NCBI GenBank assembly: GCA_009809945.1
Contig: WTPW01000081.1
Span: forward strand, 292,626-356,625
Direction of reading: 5' to 3'
DNA length: 64,000 nt
DNA from: Gigaspora margarita
Lineage: Eukaryota; Glomeromycota; Glomeromycetes; Diversisporales; Gigasporaceae
Shown: positions 16,183 through 29,455 of the stretch, piece after piece
Numbering within the stretch: the first letter of the stretch is position 1
How the letters are laid out: every line of letters starts with the position of its first letter
Position numbers and translations under genes: made by a program
The notes under the pieces: model-generated
Seen by the model: only the letters and a program-made list of their open reading frames with translations
Told to the model about the DNA's origin: nothing
Database searches by the model: none

Positions 16183-17911
16183 ATGTCCACTTTTCTTGAA
16201 ATTCAAGAAGATATTCCTCCAAAAGTCAAAGTTACTATTAATGAATCAATCCTTAATTTTTGCAATCTTTTGCTGGGTAATATATTGAATCATTGAATAT
16301 TACTATATGTAGTTATTTATGTATTGCATGATTCTGGTCTCAGGTTATTTTTAATTATTATGTAATGTTAACATTATATATTTTAACAATTTGTTTTAGG
16401 CGCTGGAGCCCTTTCATTACCACTTGCACTTAATTATTCAGGATGGATTTTAGGGGCATTATTGTTATTTTTTTTGGTTTGTTAGTTACAAATTATGCTG
16501 CAATAATATTAATTAAATGTTTAAGCTACAAAGAAGGTGTTTATACATATCCTGATATAGGTATAGTTAAAAGTTTTAATAATATTCACTTAATAATAAT
16601 ATTCACTTTATAATATTTATTTAATAATAATCACTTTATAATATTTATAATATTTAATTTTTTATAATAAAATATACAAAACACATACATAATACGTAGC
16701 TGAAATTGCATTTGGAAAAATGGGAAAACATGTTATCTTAGTATTTTTCACATTAGAAACAATTACGTCAACAATTCCTTTAGTAATCCTCATTGGTGAT
16801 TCTTTACAAGTATTATTTCCTAATACATCTATTATACTTTTAAAAATTATTTCTTGGACAATATTAGTACCATTAACTTTAATTGATATCAATACTTGGA
16901 GTATTAACAGCAGTATTTTTAAATGTAGTAATATTAATTAATAGATTTGTAAACAATGAACAACCTGGAAGTTTATTAAATCCTATGAAAACTGAATTGT
17001 AGCCTACCAATTGGAATTATTTACCTTTGAGTTTTGGATTATTAATAACTGGATATGCAGGTTATTAATTTTTCGATCTTTTCAATTATAATACAATTAA
17101 TTTATTAATTTATTAATTGTAATATTAATTTATTAATTGTAAGTTGCTTTTTTTTTCTAGGACATGCTACATTTCCTTCAATATATCTAAATATCCAACA
17201 GTAGTAAATATTTCATTCGCTATTAGTACTGTGATTTACCTTTTATTAGGTGTATGTGGTTATATAATGTTTGTAAATCAGACAAAACCAGAGGTATGTT
17301 TAAATTATGAAATTAAATTATAAATAATTTTTATTATAAATAATTTTATAATTTTTAAAATAATATAAATAATAAATTATGAAATTAAATTATAAATAAT
17401 TTTTATTATAACTAATTTTATAATTATTAAAATATTATAAATAATAATTACTCTATTATAGATTACACAAAATATCAAGTCTTCATCTTATGTTTTGAAA
17501 ATTCTAAATCAATTTGTAATATGGCTTGTGGCACTTAGTCCATTCACAAAAATTTGCACTTTCATTAACCCAGTAAATATGTTTTTAGAATTAGAATATC
17601 GTTCAGAACCATGCAAATGGGTTTCTACATATGATTATTGCTTTTTTTTTTATACGTTTCTTGCTCGTACATTAATATAAACTTTAATTGTATTTATTGC
17701 GATCGTGTATCCAAATTTTGATAAAGCAATGGAATTGATAAGTAGTCTTTTATTTTACACGGTTTCTGCAATTGCAATTTTTCCATGTATGTTCTATTTG
17801 AAAATGTTTAATAATAGTTTAAAATGGTGGGAATGGTTAATGAATATATTTATTATTTTAGTGTGCACTATATTATCAATTTTAGAAACTATTTGGTCAT
17901 TTTTGTATTAA
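16183..17911 (+). pseudogene. Broken vacuolar-type amino-acid transporter (AVT/Aa_trans)
   Basis: Five exon-like blocks joined by GT-AG introns: 16183-16276, 16400-16560, 16700-17060, 17161-17293 and 17462-17911. Block 1 runs into block 2 as INESILNFCNLLLGAGALSL, the first-helix signature of the amino acid/auxin permease superfamily. Block 3 has EIAFGKMGKH and hydrophobic helices. Block 5 starts ITQNIKSSSYVLKILNQ and carries three further helices to a normal stop. The gene is disabled: a frameshift in a T-run near 16470, another near 16885, a stop at 17000-17002, a frameshift near 17190-17203 and a stop at 17678-17680. Homologues export amino acids from vacuoles; this copy should not make a full protein. 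Assignment is by motif memory, not by search. Confidence 0.75.
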
Positions 17912-20170
17912 GTAATTGTGTAATAAAAAGAAATGGTAGTTATAATAGATAAGATGTTTATCTTAGTGTTTGCTACTAGGCATAAATTAAATATTTAGTT
18001 ATTATCGCTAATGCCAATTTATTATAATCTCTTTATTGTGTGTAATTTTTATCTTAAAATCTTAACAATTATAATATTGTGCATATTAATTAATTATCTT
18101 GACTGATACTGATGCTTAATTGGCTAATGTTGAAATTTGGGATTTTGATTTGAAAATAGTATAAACTTTACTAAAATTCACTTAACACTAACTCTAAAAA
18201 AAATTCTCAAAAAAAATTTAGAATTTCACATATGAAAATAGGTTCAAATTTCTGCGACTTTAAATTATTTTGATTATTCAAAGTAACCTGAATAATAAAT
18301 TAATATGTTATTATCATGTTAACAAACATAATTCAAAAATTAATGTTAAAGCTATAGTTTTGAGTGACAAAGACCTGATCATACAATTTTTAACTGAATT
18401 GACAATTTGAATGTTTATAATAATAACAAATAACCCTTACAAGCATAAATTTTTACGTTTAAGTTGGATATTAGCTAACAAGATAAAGGATTGTTAATAA
18501 TCTAGATACTGTATTTGCGGTATAGAAAAAAAAACATCAAATGATAACTTAATAGGCTTATTTTAAATAAGCGTGTATAAATTAACTGTAATAACTTTTT
18601 CAGTATTTCCACAGTTTTATAAGACACTAGACGTAAATCTGCTCTTAATAAATTCAAATTTTATCGCAAGTTTATCAAAATAATAACTATTAAAAGTAGG
18701 AATGTTAACAGTCCAGCCTGGTTAGTTTGGTTATTTTGGTCCAGATCTGGTCCTATCTTCTAATATAGTATCCCGCTTTAAAGACTTTGTTAATCCAAAC
18801 AGGTTCGGTAGAACCGACCAATTTTTTTTGAGTTCAGACTGATCTTAAGGCTAACTGTGGTCCATTAGTCTAAGACAGGGCTATCTAATATCCCTTATTG
18901 AAAGCCTTTCTTCTCAAGTTTATATTATGTCATAACCATTAATGTCAATCGAACAAAATCTCTGGTGCCACATTAGACAAAATTCCGCATATTTCTTTTT
19001 TTTTTTTTTGAATTTGAGTCTCAAATTTGCAATATACTCATTGTCAAAATCATCTTTCAAAATGGTTCATTTTGAAATTTTCTGGTATGTATTAAGTTAT
19101 GAATTGTGCCATCTTGCATCTCATAGAATAAAGTGAATTAGTAAATGAGCTTACTATAATTAAAAGAGAGGCCATCAGTCGTAATCGTATATATAAATCC
19201 GACAAAAACAATCATCACATGTTTAGTGAAAAACGTATTAAATTTCACAAGACAATGGGCTAGACTGCAACACCTCAAAAATTATATTAAATATGACGAT
19301 TCTGGGGACTATCTGGTGACTATAAATAATTTTATATAAGTTTCTTATATGCTATACTGCGTGACCTCTTATTATGATTCTATTAGCCCATCATTAATTA
19401 GTAATGAGCAAATTATGTCAAATTGAATAATAATGAAATAGTTATTATGATTAGCTTAATAGAATTACCTCAATATAAAAATTCTATTAATCATGGTGCT
19501 CTTTCATGAGGATAAAAAAAAAGTATTCTTGTATAAATTCAAATCCTTTGTCATTCAATTTTGAAGCATTATAAATTGATATCTATTTACCTGTCATTAT
19601 TTAAAAATTAAGAGTAATTTTTTATTCCATTAAACTTGTTCTCTAATTTTGCATTTAAGGTAGTTTTCAGTCTAATTATACATTCACAATTTCACCATTC
19701 TTTTAATAATCATAAAAGCCGATATTTCGTAATCTAGATTATTATGTTAAATTAGCAATTGTACTGTATTTAATATAATTAGCTCTTTGTAAAATAATAT
19801 GATACAATTATTGATGTAGGTTGTTGAAAAAAGCGAAATTGATGAAAATAAGAGAACCAAGCAAAAATGTTTATCGTATAAATTTATTTCAGCAAATGAA
19901 ATTAGTATTGGTTGATGCTGATAATTAGTTTATTTTTACAGTAATATAATATTTTAGTTTTACCATGAATTACTCTGTTGCGAAAATTGACTCAAGAATT
20001 TCTAGATAAACATTATCATTGCAAAAGATTTTTATATTTGATTCATAAACATTGATCTGGCGTTTGAAGTTTCAGACCCAAATACTGTTCTCATGAAAAC
20101 AGTATAATAACTATGATGTTCACGAACTATTGTTGATGTTCTTAAGTTGCTAAAAAAAAAAAAAAAAAGA
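17912..20170. other. Intergenic stretch
   Basis: No gene is supported. GGTCCAGATCTGGTCC-type sequence at 18745-18762 and a GGTTCGGTAGAACCGACC palindrome at 18800-18820 are isolated. ORFs near 18942 and 20032 come from T-runs and repeats. Confidence 0.35.
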
Positions 20171-20171
20171 A

Positions 20172-20233
20172 AGAAACTGCATTCGAATAAGTAGTTATAA
20201 TGGAAACAGCATTCGAATAAGTAGTTATAATGA
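20172..20233. repeat. Two-copy 30-bp tandem repeat
   Basis: GCATTCGAATAAGTAGTTATAATG occurs twice with AAAC spacers, immediately after a poly-A run at 20152-20168. Confidence 0.75.
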
Positions 20234-23121
20234 TAAATTGAAATCAGGATCATGTAAAATAATTTTTATTAGTTTTTGGTTTAGTAACATTAGATAATAG
20301 TTATATTCCGGGCAGTTGAGTATAAACGGAAATGAAATTCCTCTTATACACATAGTGCCCCAGAGTATACTTTGCGATCTTGATATCATGATGAATAATA
20401 TAGTTAATCACTATATGCTTATGAGAACAATATTATTGATTTCAAAAAATTTTGAACATGAACAGTAAAAAATTTATAATATTCACAAATTCAAAATTGT
20501 GTTCGTATGAGACTTCTGAGAACACTAATTTCGAATACAGCATTGATCTAAAGAAAGTTTACTAATAAAATTAAATTCGAATTTTGTTAATCGATTTTCG
20601 AATTTATTTAAAAATTGCCATATAATATGTATCATGTATATTTATACAAATATGGTGTATTCTATTAAATCATGAATGAATGTCAGCCAGATCTTTATTT
20701 GTACTGGAATAATTGCGAGAAAACAAATACATCATATTATAAGCAATATTATACGCCATTCAACTCCAATCTATCCAAGTTATGTAAATGTTAATAATAG
20801 TCGGAATGATATTATGTACTTTATAACTTTGGGATATACTGTATGTGATATACCTTTTTCATTAAAGGAACTGCCACATTCCATATAAACGTTATAAAAT
20901 CCGGCCTTTTCCAGAAAATGCACACTGCCCCGTATAAGCCAATTTTGACTATTGACTAAATAAGTCTAAATATGCTTTTTTTTTTTTTTAATGTTAAAGC
21001 CTCGTGGCTCAAAAGATAATCACTAAATCTCATAGTTTCCGAAGTTTCTGATTGATTTTAATAAGAAAAAAAAAGTATAAATCTACTGTACGTAGATAAA
21101 TTCTACCTATCTTTTGATCTTGGTGCATTTACAATTAATACAATAATTCAAAAAATATCAACAATACGATTCATTATAATACTGTTCTCATTTTAAACAT
21201 TTTAAACTAGCCTTGATATTAATCTAACATGATAGTATTTTAAAATTATATCTCACGATTTTTAACGGATAATTTGAGCACTGTTGATGCATTGCTCATC
21301 TATTTTAATTTAGCCTTTTCAGAAATGAAAAAAACTATAGTCCAAAACTTCCTAAAGATAATATAAAGATATTCATATCCATTTCAAAGTCTGACTGCAA
21401 AACTCGTTGGAACTCAACATATGAAGTGCTTGATATCATCAGCTTTGCAAAGACTCAACTGGTGTCACCCTAATATTTGATGGTTGGACAAATATAATCA
21501 TTAAGAAATGAATTATTAGTGTAAATACTGACCTATTATCTTGTAACAATATGGGTGAATGATAGCAAAAATTTTTTAAATATACTAATTTTTATTAACA
21601 TTCTCATTTTTAATATTCAGGTCTTTCAAATAATGTTTAAATGAAATCGATATTAAAATAGAATTTACATAATATCTAACAAGCAATCAAAGCAAATCAG
21701 ACAAACATGAATTTTCTCTGGAAGACTTAATAATTACTAAAACAAGAAACAATCTTATAAAAAACAATCAAAAAATATTGTTTTAAATAATGAAAATACA
21801 TACACAGTTAACGAGATCAATAGATTTTAAAAATTTTTAATTAATTCAATAATATTGATTGAAAAAATTAAATTAGGTTTTAAATATTTTATTTTATTAA
21901 TTTTTGAGCTTCACTATTTTTTTTTTATTGACCATAAATACTTTAGTACGAGAAATAAAATATAATTCGCCGCTGATTACTGTATTATGAAGCTAGTGCG
22001 ATCTCTTTGAAAACTCAATTGATTGTATAAAAAAAAGTGTTTATTGTAAAAAGTTTGTTGATTTAAATGACAAGCTCATTTCAATATTTTTTACAATAAA
22101 AATGTAATATTTTATGTAATAAGCTTTATCAAACTGTGCATATTCATTATAATTATTAACTTGCTAAATATTTTCCGCTAAATAAATTTATTTCCCGACA
22201 CTTTTTTATCCATTGATTAAGGATCTTGTGACACCCTTAATTATTGTACTATCTCATTAAAGGCGAAAACCTCGCTGTGGCTAGTTATGACTATAATAAT
22301 ACTCAACCATAATTATATTTACATAAAATATTTTGTTGAAATTCGAATATGCAATTTATGATGGGATTTTTGAAATCTTCTCAAGCTCATTTTGCATGTG
22401 ATGCCAATTTTTCGTAATCAGTCATAATTTACATTGTGATCGCAACTTGCGTGATCTCTTATTGATTCTTTATTTGTCAAATATCAGTTTTAAATTATAG
22501 CTCTTGTACGAGAAGTAAAATAACAATTTATTGATGATAAGGATGAAGATCGATAGCAAAGTTGCGTATGCGATCTCTTTGAATATTAGATTGATTGCGA
22601 AATTTCCCAGACATGTGTAAAAAAATTATATATATATATTTTTTATGGTGAAAAGTTGTTGATTGAGGCACTTGAGAACGCCCTAAGCTATGTTCTTGAT
22701 CTTTGACACACTAAATCAGATTCAAATCCTCGTACATATTCATGTATCGCATGCAAAAAAAGTTTCATATCGATATATTTCTGGTTTTTGTACACTTTAA
22801 ATCTCAATCCATACTTCTGTACTAAGAGTTATCACGTATTCAAACACGTGACCTAAATTAGTTATTTGTGACAGTAAGGTTACAAAAATATAAAAACTAA
22901 AATATAGGTTCCATGCTAAAAAATATCTTTCGGGATTATAATTTTTTTTTGTTAGAAAAGATCCAAAGACCCTTATGTGGCGGTTAAATTACTGTATGAC
23001 ATTTACTATGTGGAAATCTGATATTAAAGGATTTCAGAATTAAAATCTGTAAATCTTATTTTTATAAAATAAGATATATTTTTTATCAAATAACTGATGC
23101 ACAAATCTTATTTATTTTTTA
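20234..23121. other. Intergenic with a diverged duplication
   Basis: No gene is supported. Segments around 21940-22075 and 22500-22670 are diverged copies, sharing TACGAGAARTAAAATA, GCGATCTCTTTGAA, a TTGATTG block and GTGAAAAGTTGTTGATT-like ends. GTGACCTCTTATTATGATTC at 19360 and GTGATCTCTTATTGATTC at 22450 are related. This suggests an old dispersed repeat of unknown class. Confidence 0.4.
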
Positions 23122-23222
23122 ATTAAAATTCAAATAAACTTATTTATCTTCTTCATTAAAATTCAAATAAACTTATTTTTCTTCTTCATTAAAATTCAAA
23201 TAAACTTATTTATCTTCTTCAT
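23122..23222. repeat. 33-bp tandem repeat, three copies
   Basis: ATTAAAATTCAAATAAACTT followed by ATTTWTCTTCTTC repeats three times with one or two differences between copies. Confidence 0.8.
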
Positions 23223-23539
23223 TATATATTATTTTACTATTAATCGATACTGCTTCTAATTTCGTTTTATACTTAACATGCCTAGAATTTCACATTGACA
23301 GCAGCGTCAAATTAAACAAATAAATAATCTTTTAAACACGCTTATGAATGAATACTCAACTAGCACGAATAAGGCTATTACTAAAATTCTGGATAAAGAA
23401 ATTGACGAATTATTGAAATCAAACAATTAAATCTAACGATTTTTTTCAAGTTCTTTTGCTTAATAATAATAGCTTGCTTGAAAGTTCTCTTTTGAGGCAT
23501 ATTAATATATAAGATAACTTAAGTAATATTTGTTAAGAT

Positions 23540-23805
23540 ATATAAAAAAAAAAACTAAGTGAAAGTTTAAAAAGCTATAATAAAAATAGTTTACGATAAG
23601 TGAAAGTTTAATAAGTTATATAAAAAAAATTTAAGCAAAGATTTAGTCAGTAATATAAAAAAATTAATTTAAACAAAGGTTTAGTAAGTTATATAAAAGA
23701 ATAATTTGAACAAAGGTTTAATAAGTAATTTAAACAAAGGTTTAATAAGTAATTTGAGCAAAGGTTTAGTAAGTTATATAAAAAAATAACTTAATTGAAA
23801 GTTTA
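23540..23805. repeat. Degenerate minisatellite
   Basis: At least six variants of AACAAAGGTTTAATAAGTTAT plus an ATAAAAAAATAATTT-like filler. Spacing is irregular (about 25-45 bp). No coding potential. Confidence 0.65.
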
Positions 23806-26344
23806 TTTAGTCAAATGGGAGTCTCTAAAAACTCCGATTTCCGATTTCAAAATTTTGATACTCATATAAGGTTTTTTAAACTCTTATTTATTTCCGAAAT
23901 ACACAATTTTTTTTATTTTTTTTAATTCTGAAACCCTTATTAAAAAGTTTAAAGACTTACGAATGGGAATCTACAAATATTCCTATTTCACTTTTTTCAG
24001 ATTTCAAAAATTTAAGATTTTTAATATTTCTATTTATTTCTGAAATACGGGTTTTTTAATCATGAAGTCCCCAAATATTTTCAATAAAATTTTATAATTT
24101 AGATGCCTAGGCTTTTTAAACATTTGAGCAATGATATCTTGGTATACCTCACCTTTTTGATATTTAGAGAAGATTTCAAATTCTACAGGTCGGTAAAATT
24201 TGAGAATGTACAGATTTAATATTGAAAATATTATATTAATTATATTTGTGTCTGATGCTGAAATTGGCTGATAACTGAAATTTGACCTATTTTGATATAA
24301 AATTTTAAAATTTTCTTGGATTGTTTTTTTCGTTTGTCTTATAGGGTTAGGGGATAGATTTGATATTTAAAGAGTATATATGTATTTCATCAGGGCTTAT
24401 AGTTTCAAATCGGACCCAAATTTCAATATCACCCAATTTCAGCATCAATCGTGACAATTATTATAATTCTTTTAATTATTACTATTTAATGAATGATCTC
24501 AAACCTGCACATAATTTTTTCTTACAACAATTATAGACTATTATTATATTTTATGTCGAGATTTAGGTCGTCAGAAAATTAGTTTAATCGAAAAAAAAAA
24601 CATTTGTGAAACTTTCTATCGACGAAATAGGTTGTTAGAAAGTGAGCATCGAGCAACAAAATTATTTTAGACGATTTCGATTCTTGATAATAAAAAAATT
24701 AAGCTAAATAAAAAAAATTTTTTAACTAAAATAATTTAAATCAAAAGCAATAATAAAAAATATTAAATAAAAAATTAAAATTTTATATATAGAAATTAAT
24801 CATACATAGATATTTGGACAAGCCTATAATTTTAATTCAAAACATTGACTATTCAGTTACTATTAAATTTTATTTTATTTAAGAAAGATACGAATGTTAA
24901 TTTAACCTTCCTCAATTTGATTTCTTATCTCTATTTAAAATAATTTGTTCCTGGTTTCGCGCGATGTCATTACGATAACATACAAATATACAATGATGTA
25001 ATATTTTAAATTTCTAATATGAAATTAATTTATACGTTTCTGCATGCATTATTCAAAATGACGCAAAAGTTTTGCGGATGCAAACGCTTAATTCGTAGTA
25101 CTGTATAACCATACCCTTTGTAAATTTTTCAATATCATCATGTTCTTGTCACGTACAAATTTTTTCAATATTTTCGTTCCTGATATCATTAACTGAGTTA
25201 TAAACCAAGTTATTTCTAATGATGAGTAACCAAAGAGACTTGATAATCATGTTGATAAGCTCATACATGCAAGATTGACCAATCGTATCGCATAAAGTGG
25301 ACATTTGATAGATGTAAATAATACCCCACATCTAAAGATCGTAACATACACTATTAAAACTAACTAAACCTACTCTAACCTAACCCTGATAACAGTAAGG
25401 CTTCAGATAGACTTGGTCCGAGCAACTAGGGCCAAATAGAGGTCTAGATTATGTCACATGCTTTACTATGACCTGAAAAATGCAATTTTTGATGCAGTGT
25501 AACAATACCAAATTCGGGCCAAATTAATAGCATAATTTTGGCTGGTAATATAAATTTGGCCAGCCGAGTCATCAGAATTTTTCAGAATGTAGGCAGTTAA
25601 CAAACATAACAACAAGTAAAATTTGAAAAATTTTGTTGTGATACGTTACTCCGGAAATTGTATTCTTATTGATTCGATTAAGTAAATCGATATAAATCGA
25701 TATTTTTGACCATATCGATAGATATTTTTTCCAAAACAAATCGATATTTTTTCAGGTCCCTTGCCGATCGTTAACAATATCACATGATGGCACGGGGATA
25801 TGAATCACAATTCAAAGTCACGGGGATCAATTATTGTTCGATAAATGAGGTAATCAATAGTTTAATCGATTATTATAAAAGGGTAACTTATTAGAGTCAA
25901 CACCTACTCGAATTTCGAAGGTTAAACTCAAGTGAGTTCCGAACTCTCTCTAAGTAATTAGTTTTCGAACTACAAGTGAGTTTATATTGTAAAGACTAAA
26001 GACATCGTATTTATATTGTTTACACTACTGCGTTTCTTCACTAATCTACCACTTTTATTTGTTCTAGCAAGTTACCAGGCTCGATGTACTGGATAAATTC
26101 GATATATAGGATAAATTCGATTTATTAAATAAATCGAACTTATACGACTTATCAAACTTCCTAATTTGGGTGCAACGGGAATGTTATACACGGACATTGT
26201 CCCGCTAATTTTACAGGGATACCCCAGTCCGGGATGGTACGTCCGGAACATGTCCGCATTGAATGTAATAAACACTGATAATAATTACGTATTATATAGT
26301 TCATTAATAATGACAATAAAAATTGCGCATTCTATCAATGAAGC
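23806..26344. other. Intergenic stretch
   Basis: No convincing gene. It contains two similar CTCCGATTTCCGATTTC / GGGAATCTACAAATATTCC segments (about 23820-24010) and ATCGATATTTT-type short repeats near 25680-25760. GATAAATTCGATWTATTA repeats at 26090-26130 produce a spurious minus-strand ORF. Confidence 0.35.
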
Positions 26345-26576
26345 TAAGGCCACGCAAAGTAACTTTTCGTTTTGCATAACCCGCTGACCCAATTTTTCCA
26401 AAAAAAAAACTTTTTTTTAAATTCCTATTGTGCCAATTATTTCATTTTTGCCATTTAATTTTGTTCTCCGACGTTACCCGATGATCTTAATTTTCCCCCG
26501 ATAGGTCCTATAAAAAAAAACAATATTTTCTGATTCCATGTTATGCAAACCGAAGAATCAACTTTGCGTGACCTTA
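26345..26576. mobile_element. TA-target MITE, GGCCACGCAAAG family, copy 1
   Basis: TAAGGCCACGCAAAGTAACTT at the left, mirrored by AACTTTGCGTGACCTTA at the right. A second inverted motif, GTTTTGCATAACCC / ATGTTATGCAAACC, lies inside it. 232 bp, TA at both ends, no ORF. Confidence 0.8.
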
Positions 26577-26584
26577 GATGAATT

Positions 26585-26683
26585 TAGGCCACGCAAAGTT
26601 AATTTAAAAAAAAATCCGACCCGCCGACCGGAATTTTGAAACCCCAGGTTATGCCAAACGAAAAATTAACTTCGCGTGGCCTA
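26585..26683. mobile_element. TA-target MITE, GGCCACGCAAAG family, copy 2
   Basis: TAGGCCACGCAAAGTTAATT and its mirrored end ATTAACTTCGCGTGGCCTA bound 99 bp only 8 bp after copy 1. It is a shorter derivative of the same family. Related ends occur at 38909-39136, 44400-44721 and 48743-48957. Confidence 0.8.
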
Positions 26684-27255
26684 ATTATAATAATTATTAA
26701 TTACATTGATATTAGCATTGATCTTGTTCATTGATATTTATAAAGATAATTTGTTTATTGTTCCATGCTTTATTTTTTTTTTTTTATTCATTATATTCGA
26801 ATCAATCTTTCGCTTGTATTACATATTTTCATCTTTAACACTTTATTGATTCACGTGTAATTCGTTATAAAAAATTCAGATCTTCGGTGTAACCCGAAAT
26901 TCAAACATTGGGTCTATTTTAAGGTTCTTTGTATTAGCGTTACAGAAGAACATCTCATGCCTAAACAAGACAGGAATGCGGTTTGCTATGTCGAAAATTT
27001 ACGAAATAATCCGTGCTGCCCACCAGGTTGAGCAAGACGGTCATGAAAAAACCTGGAAAATGTAAATTTATGTTTTTTTTTTTAAAAAAAAAAAATTGTA
27101 ATAATTATCTTCTTATTAGCTTTGTGTTAGACAAGAACCCGACCAGATTCCTACCATTGCTGGAAAACAAACGTGATGTGTTTTACGTGGGAAATGCAAA
27201 AATTATTAATTATATTGTTAACATATGTATTAATATTCGAATGTATTCTTTTAAT
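26684..27255. other. Intergenic stretch
   Basis: No gene. A T12A12-type self-complementary tract sits at 27070-27094. Confidence 0.3.
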
Positions 27256-28087
27256 TAGAGGTTGGAACTGAATTGTTGCATCCGAATTTAAAACCGGTTC
27301 AACCCGATTTGAATATTTTATATTCGGATTTAATAAAACCAGATTTATCGAATTTAATAAAACCGAATAAAACCGAAAAATTGGATTTAATAAAACCGGA
27401 TTTATCGAATTTAATAAAACAGAAAAATCGAATACCAGGAATGTAGCCATGCAAAGTGTATGGTTTACTGCCATCTAGAATGGTGAGTTCGCCAATCTTG
27501 CATTTAATTTGCTGGTGTAGTATACTGCTACTGTTTATGAGCATACTGGATTTGGTATTCGTGTTATCCTGAGGTATGAAATATCATATGATGGAACAAG
27601 AATACATAAACTATTCTCTATCGCTATCAACAGATTGCCTTAAGTTTTAAAATGCGTTTATTTTGATACTAGAATTCGATTTTGGCCAAAGTTTAGGCCG
27701 CATTTATCAATAATAATAACTAATTAAATTATAGCAAAATTGGCGTCTGGCAATTTTATTTAGTGCGTGGATTATTGGATTATTAACAAAATTTATCAAT
27801 TTCGATCCCTTCTGTTCGGATCTGTTGAATTTTGGTTGCACAACCAATCTATTCTGATTTACGAAATATCAAGCTACCCTAAGCACAGACATTTGGATGT
27901 TCTAACTACTAGTTTATTACAACTGTGAAAACTGGTTTTTTTAAATTCGGGTTGATTCAGTTTTACGAGTTTATTAAAATCGCAAAACCGAATTACCCAG
28001 GTTTATTTAAATTCGGGTTAAACCAGTTTAAGTTGAAGTTGAAAAATTAAATCCAAATTGTAAAAATAAAACTGGTTCCAACCTCTA
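27256..28087. mobile_element. hAT-like element, family B (832 bp)
   Basis: TAGAGGTTGGAACTG at the left and its complement (CTGGTTCCAACCTCTA) at the right. The 8-bp target CTTTTAAT is duplicated exactly (27248-27255, 28088-28095). Subterminal arrays of AATAAAACCGGATTTATCG (27300-27430) and AATTCGGGTTRAACCAG (27930-28040) are diverged inverted copies. The unique middle (27431-27930) is higher in complexity and may be a captured or internal coding relic, but I find no transposase frame. Confidence 0.85.
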
Positions 28088-28095
28088 CTTTTAAT

Positions 28096-28716
28096 GTATG
28101 AAAATTTAGCTAACATTTAATATTTAGGCGAGAATATAGTAATTCATTTTTATTCACTTTTTATTTAATTATTTAATTTTTTTACTTTATTATTATTATT
28201 ATTTCTATATTTTTTTGCCTTTTTTTTTTATTAATTGGTAAATGGGCACTGATTCTAAAGTGATATGTCATTTCAAGATCAATGTTCATGTCATTTCAAA
28301 ATCAAATGTTAGATACAGTGCTCTCTGAAAATTTAAAATCTGTACTATACTAATTTGGTGTTATTTATATATTATGAGCCATAATTTCGGTATAGAGATA
28401 ACCAAATGGGGCGTAAAATGTCATATTCCCATACTCTACAATTCTGCTCATTTATACCATACTTATCTGCTATAACCTCTTAATATTTGATTGATCATGA
28501 TTTACTGTAAAAAATTTTGTACAAATCGATACACAAATACTGTATGTGGCTAAGGTTGGTTTGGTACTATCGTGATTAAACAATTGTTAATGAATTTAAA
28601 TTGTGATGACATTCTTGATCATAACTTTCTCATCTATATATTAGCCTTAACATTTTGATCAGAGTTATATAACCAATCAAAAAGCGTCAAAGTACTATAA
28701 CTTGATTATATTGCTA
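28096..28716. other. Intergenic stretch
   Basis: No gene or repeat recognised apart from ATGTCATTTCAARATCAATGTT, duplicated at about 28267-28310. Confidence 0.3.
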
Positions 28717-28892
28717 TACAGTCAGACCTTCCTAAATGCAACCTCCCTAAATGCAACACCTCTCTAAATCAAACCTTAAATTCTGGTCCAAATATATTTC
28801 TAAGCTTTATAAATGCATTTTTCTTATTGTTCTCTAAATGCAAGCTGTCAAAAGTTTGGCCCAACGACTTGCATTTAGGGAGGTCTGATTTT
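28717..28892. mobile_element. TA-target MITE, CAGTCAGACC family, copy 2
   Basis: TACAGTCAGACCTTCC at the left; the right end is GGAGGTCTGATTTTA, slightly decayed. The interior matches 13517-13694 in reverse orientation, including TTTGGCCCAACGACTTGCA. Confidence 0.8.
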
Positions 28893-29036
28893 AGCATGCT
28901 GATCATATTATGGAATATAACCATGATTTTGTTGGTTGTTAAATCAACATAAAATATGAATAATGGAAAAATCTAGAAATCACTCATTGAAATCATTAGT
29001 GGAATATAATTTTTCTTAAAGTAAATTTATTCATTG

Positions 29037-29455
29037 CATCATGCGATGTGCCTTATACGTCACCCTCCCAATCAACGGTATAACATTGCATGATCAAAAA
29101 ATTCAAAACAAGCATTTGTTTTGTGAGTATATGAAAATATTCTAACAAAAAAAAATTTCTCACAAAATTTTACTATAAAATCCTTTTTCACAATCTTTAC
29201 CCCACCCTAACCCAGGAATGGTAAATGCCTTCAAATAACCTCAAATGACCTCAAATGACCCTAATTTTATTATGAATTTTAGTCCAAAATGACCTAGGTC
29301 ATTTGAAAAAAGGGTAAATGACCCTCCAATTTTACCATCCCTGCCCTAACCCTAACAAATAAAAAATGGGTTATTTTAATTGTTTTGATTTTATGTTACA
29401 TTGATTTTATAATCTGTGGCAGGTGTGACAACATTGCACATGCGATGTATAAATT
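29037..29455. mobile_element. TIR element carrying a nested hAT-like MITE
   Basis: GCATCATGCGATGTGCC...GTATAACATTGCATGATC at the left is mirrored by the right end (GTGTGACAACATTGCACATG). The interior has the shared module (AAAATTTTACTATAAAATCC, CACCCTAACC). It is interrupted by the CAGGAATGG element at 29213-29343. Confidence 0.6.
29213..29343. mobile_element. hAT-like MITE, family C (131 bp)
   Basis: CAGGAATGGTAAATG at the left and AATTTTACCATCCCTG at the right. The 8-bp target CCCTAACC is duplicated exactly (29205-29212, 29344-29351). The interior repeats AAATGACC several times. CAGG...CCTG ends and the 8-bp duplication fit hAT. Confidence 0.82.

Noticed and set aside
16096..16296. ORF starting at 16096 as the N-terminus of the transporter
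   Set aside because: The first 29 residues are AT-driven hydrophobic sequence. The ATG at 16183 begins a hydrophilic segment more typical of such transporters, though the upstream ATG cannot be fully excluded.
20990..21060. tRNA-like sequence (CTCGTGGCTCAAAAGATAATC)
   Set aside because: An A-box resemblance only; no B-box and no cloverleaf.
27151..27544. Minus-strand ORFs of 81 and 107 codons with repeated Ser-Ile-Asn-Leu-Val-Leu-Leu-Asn motifs
   Set aside because: They read through the subterminal AATAAAACCGGATTT repeats of the hAT-like element at 27256-28087.
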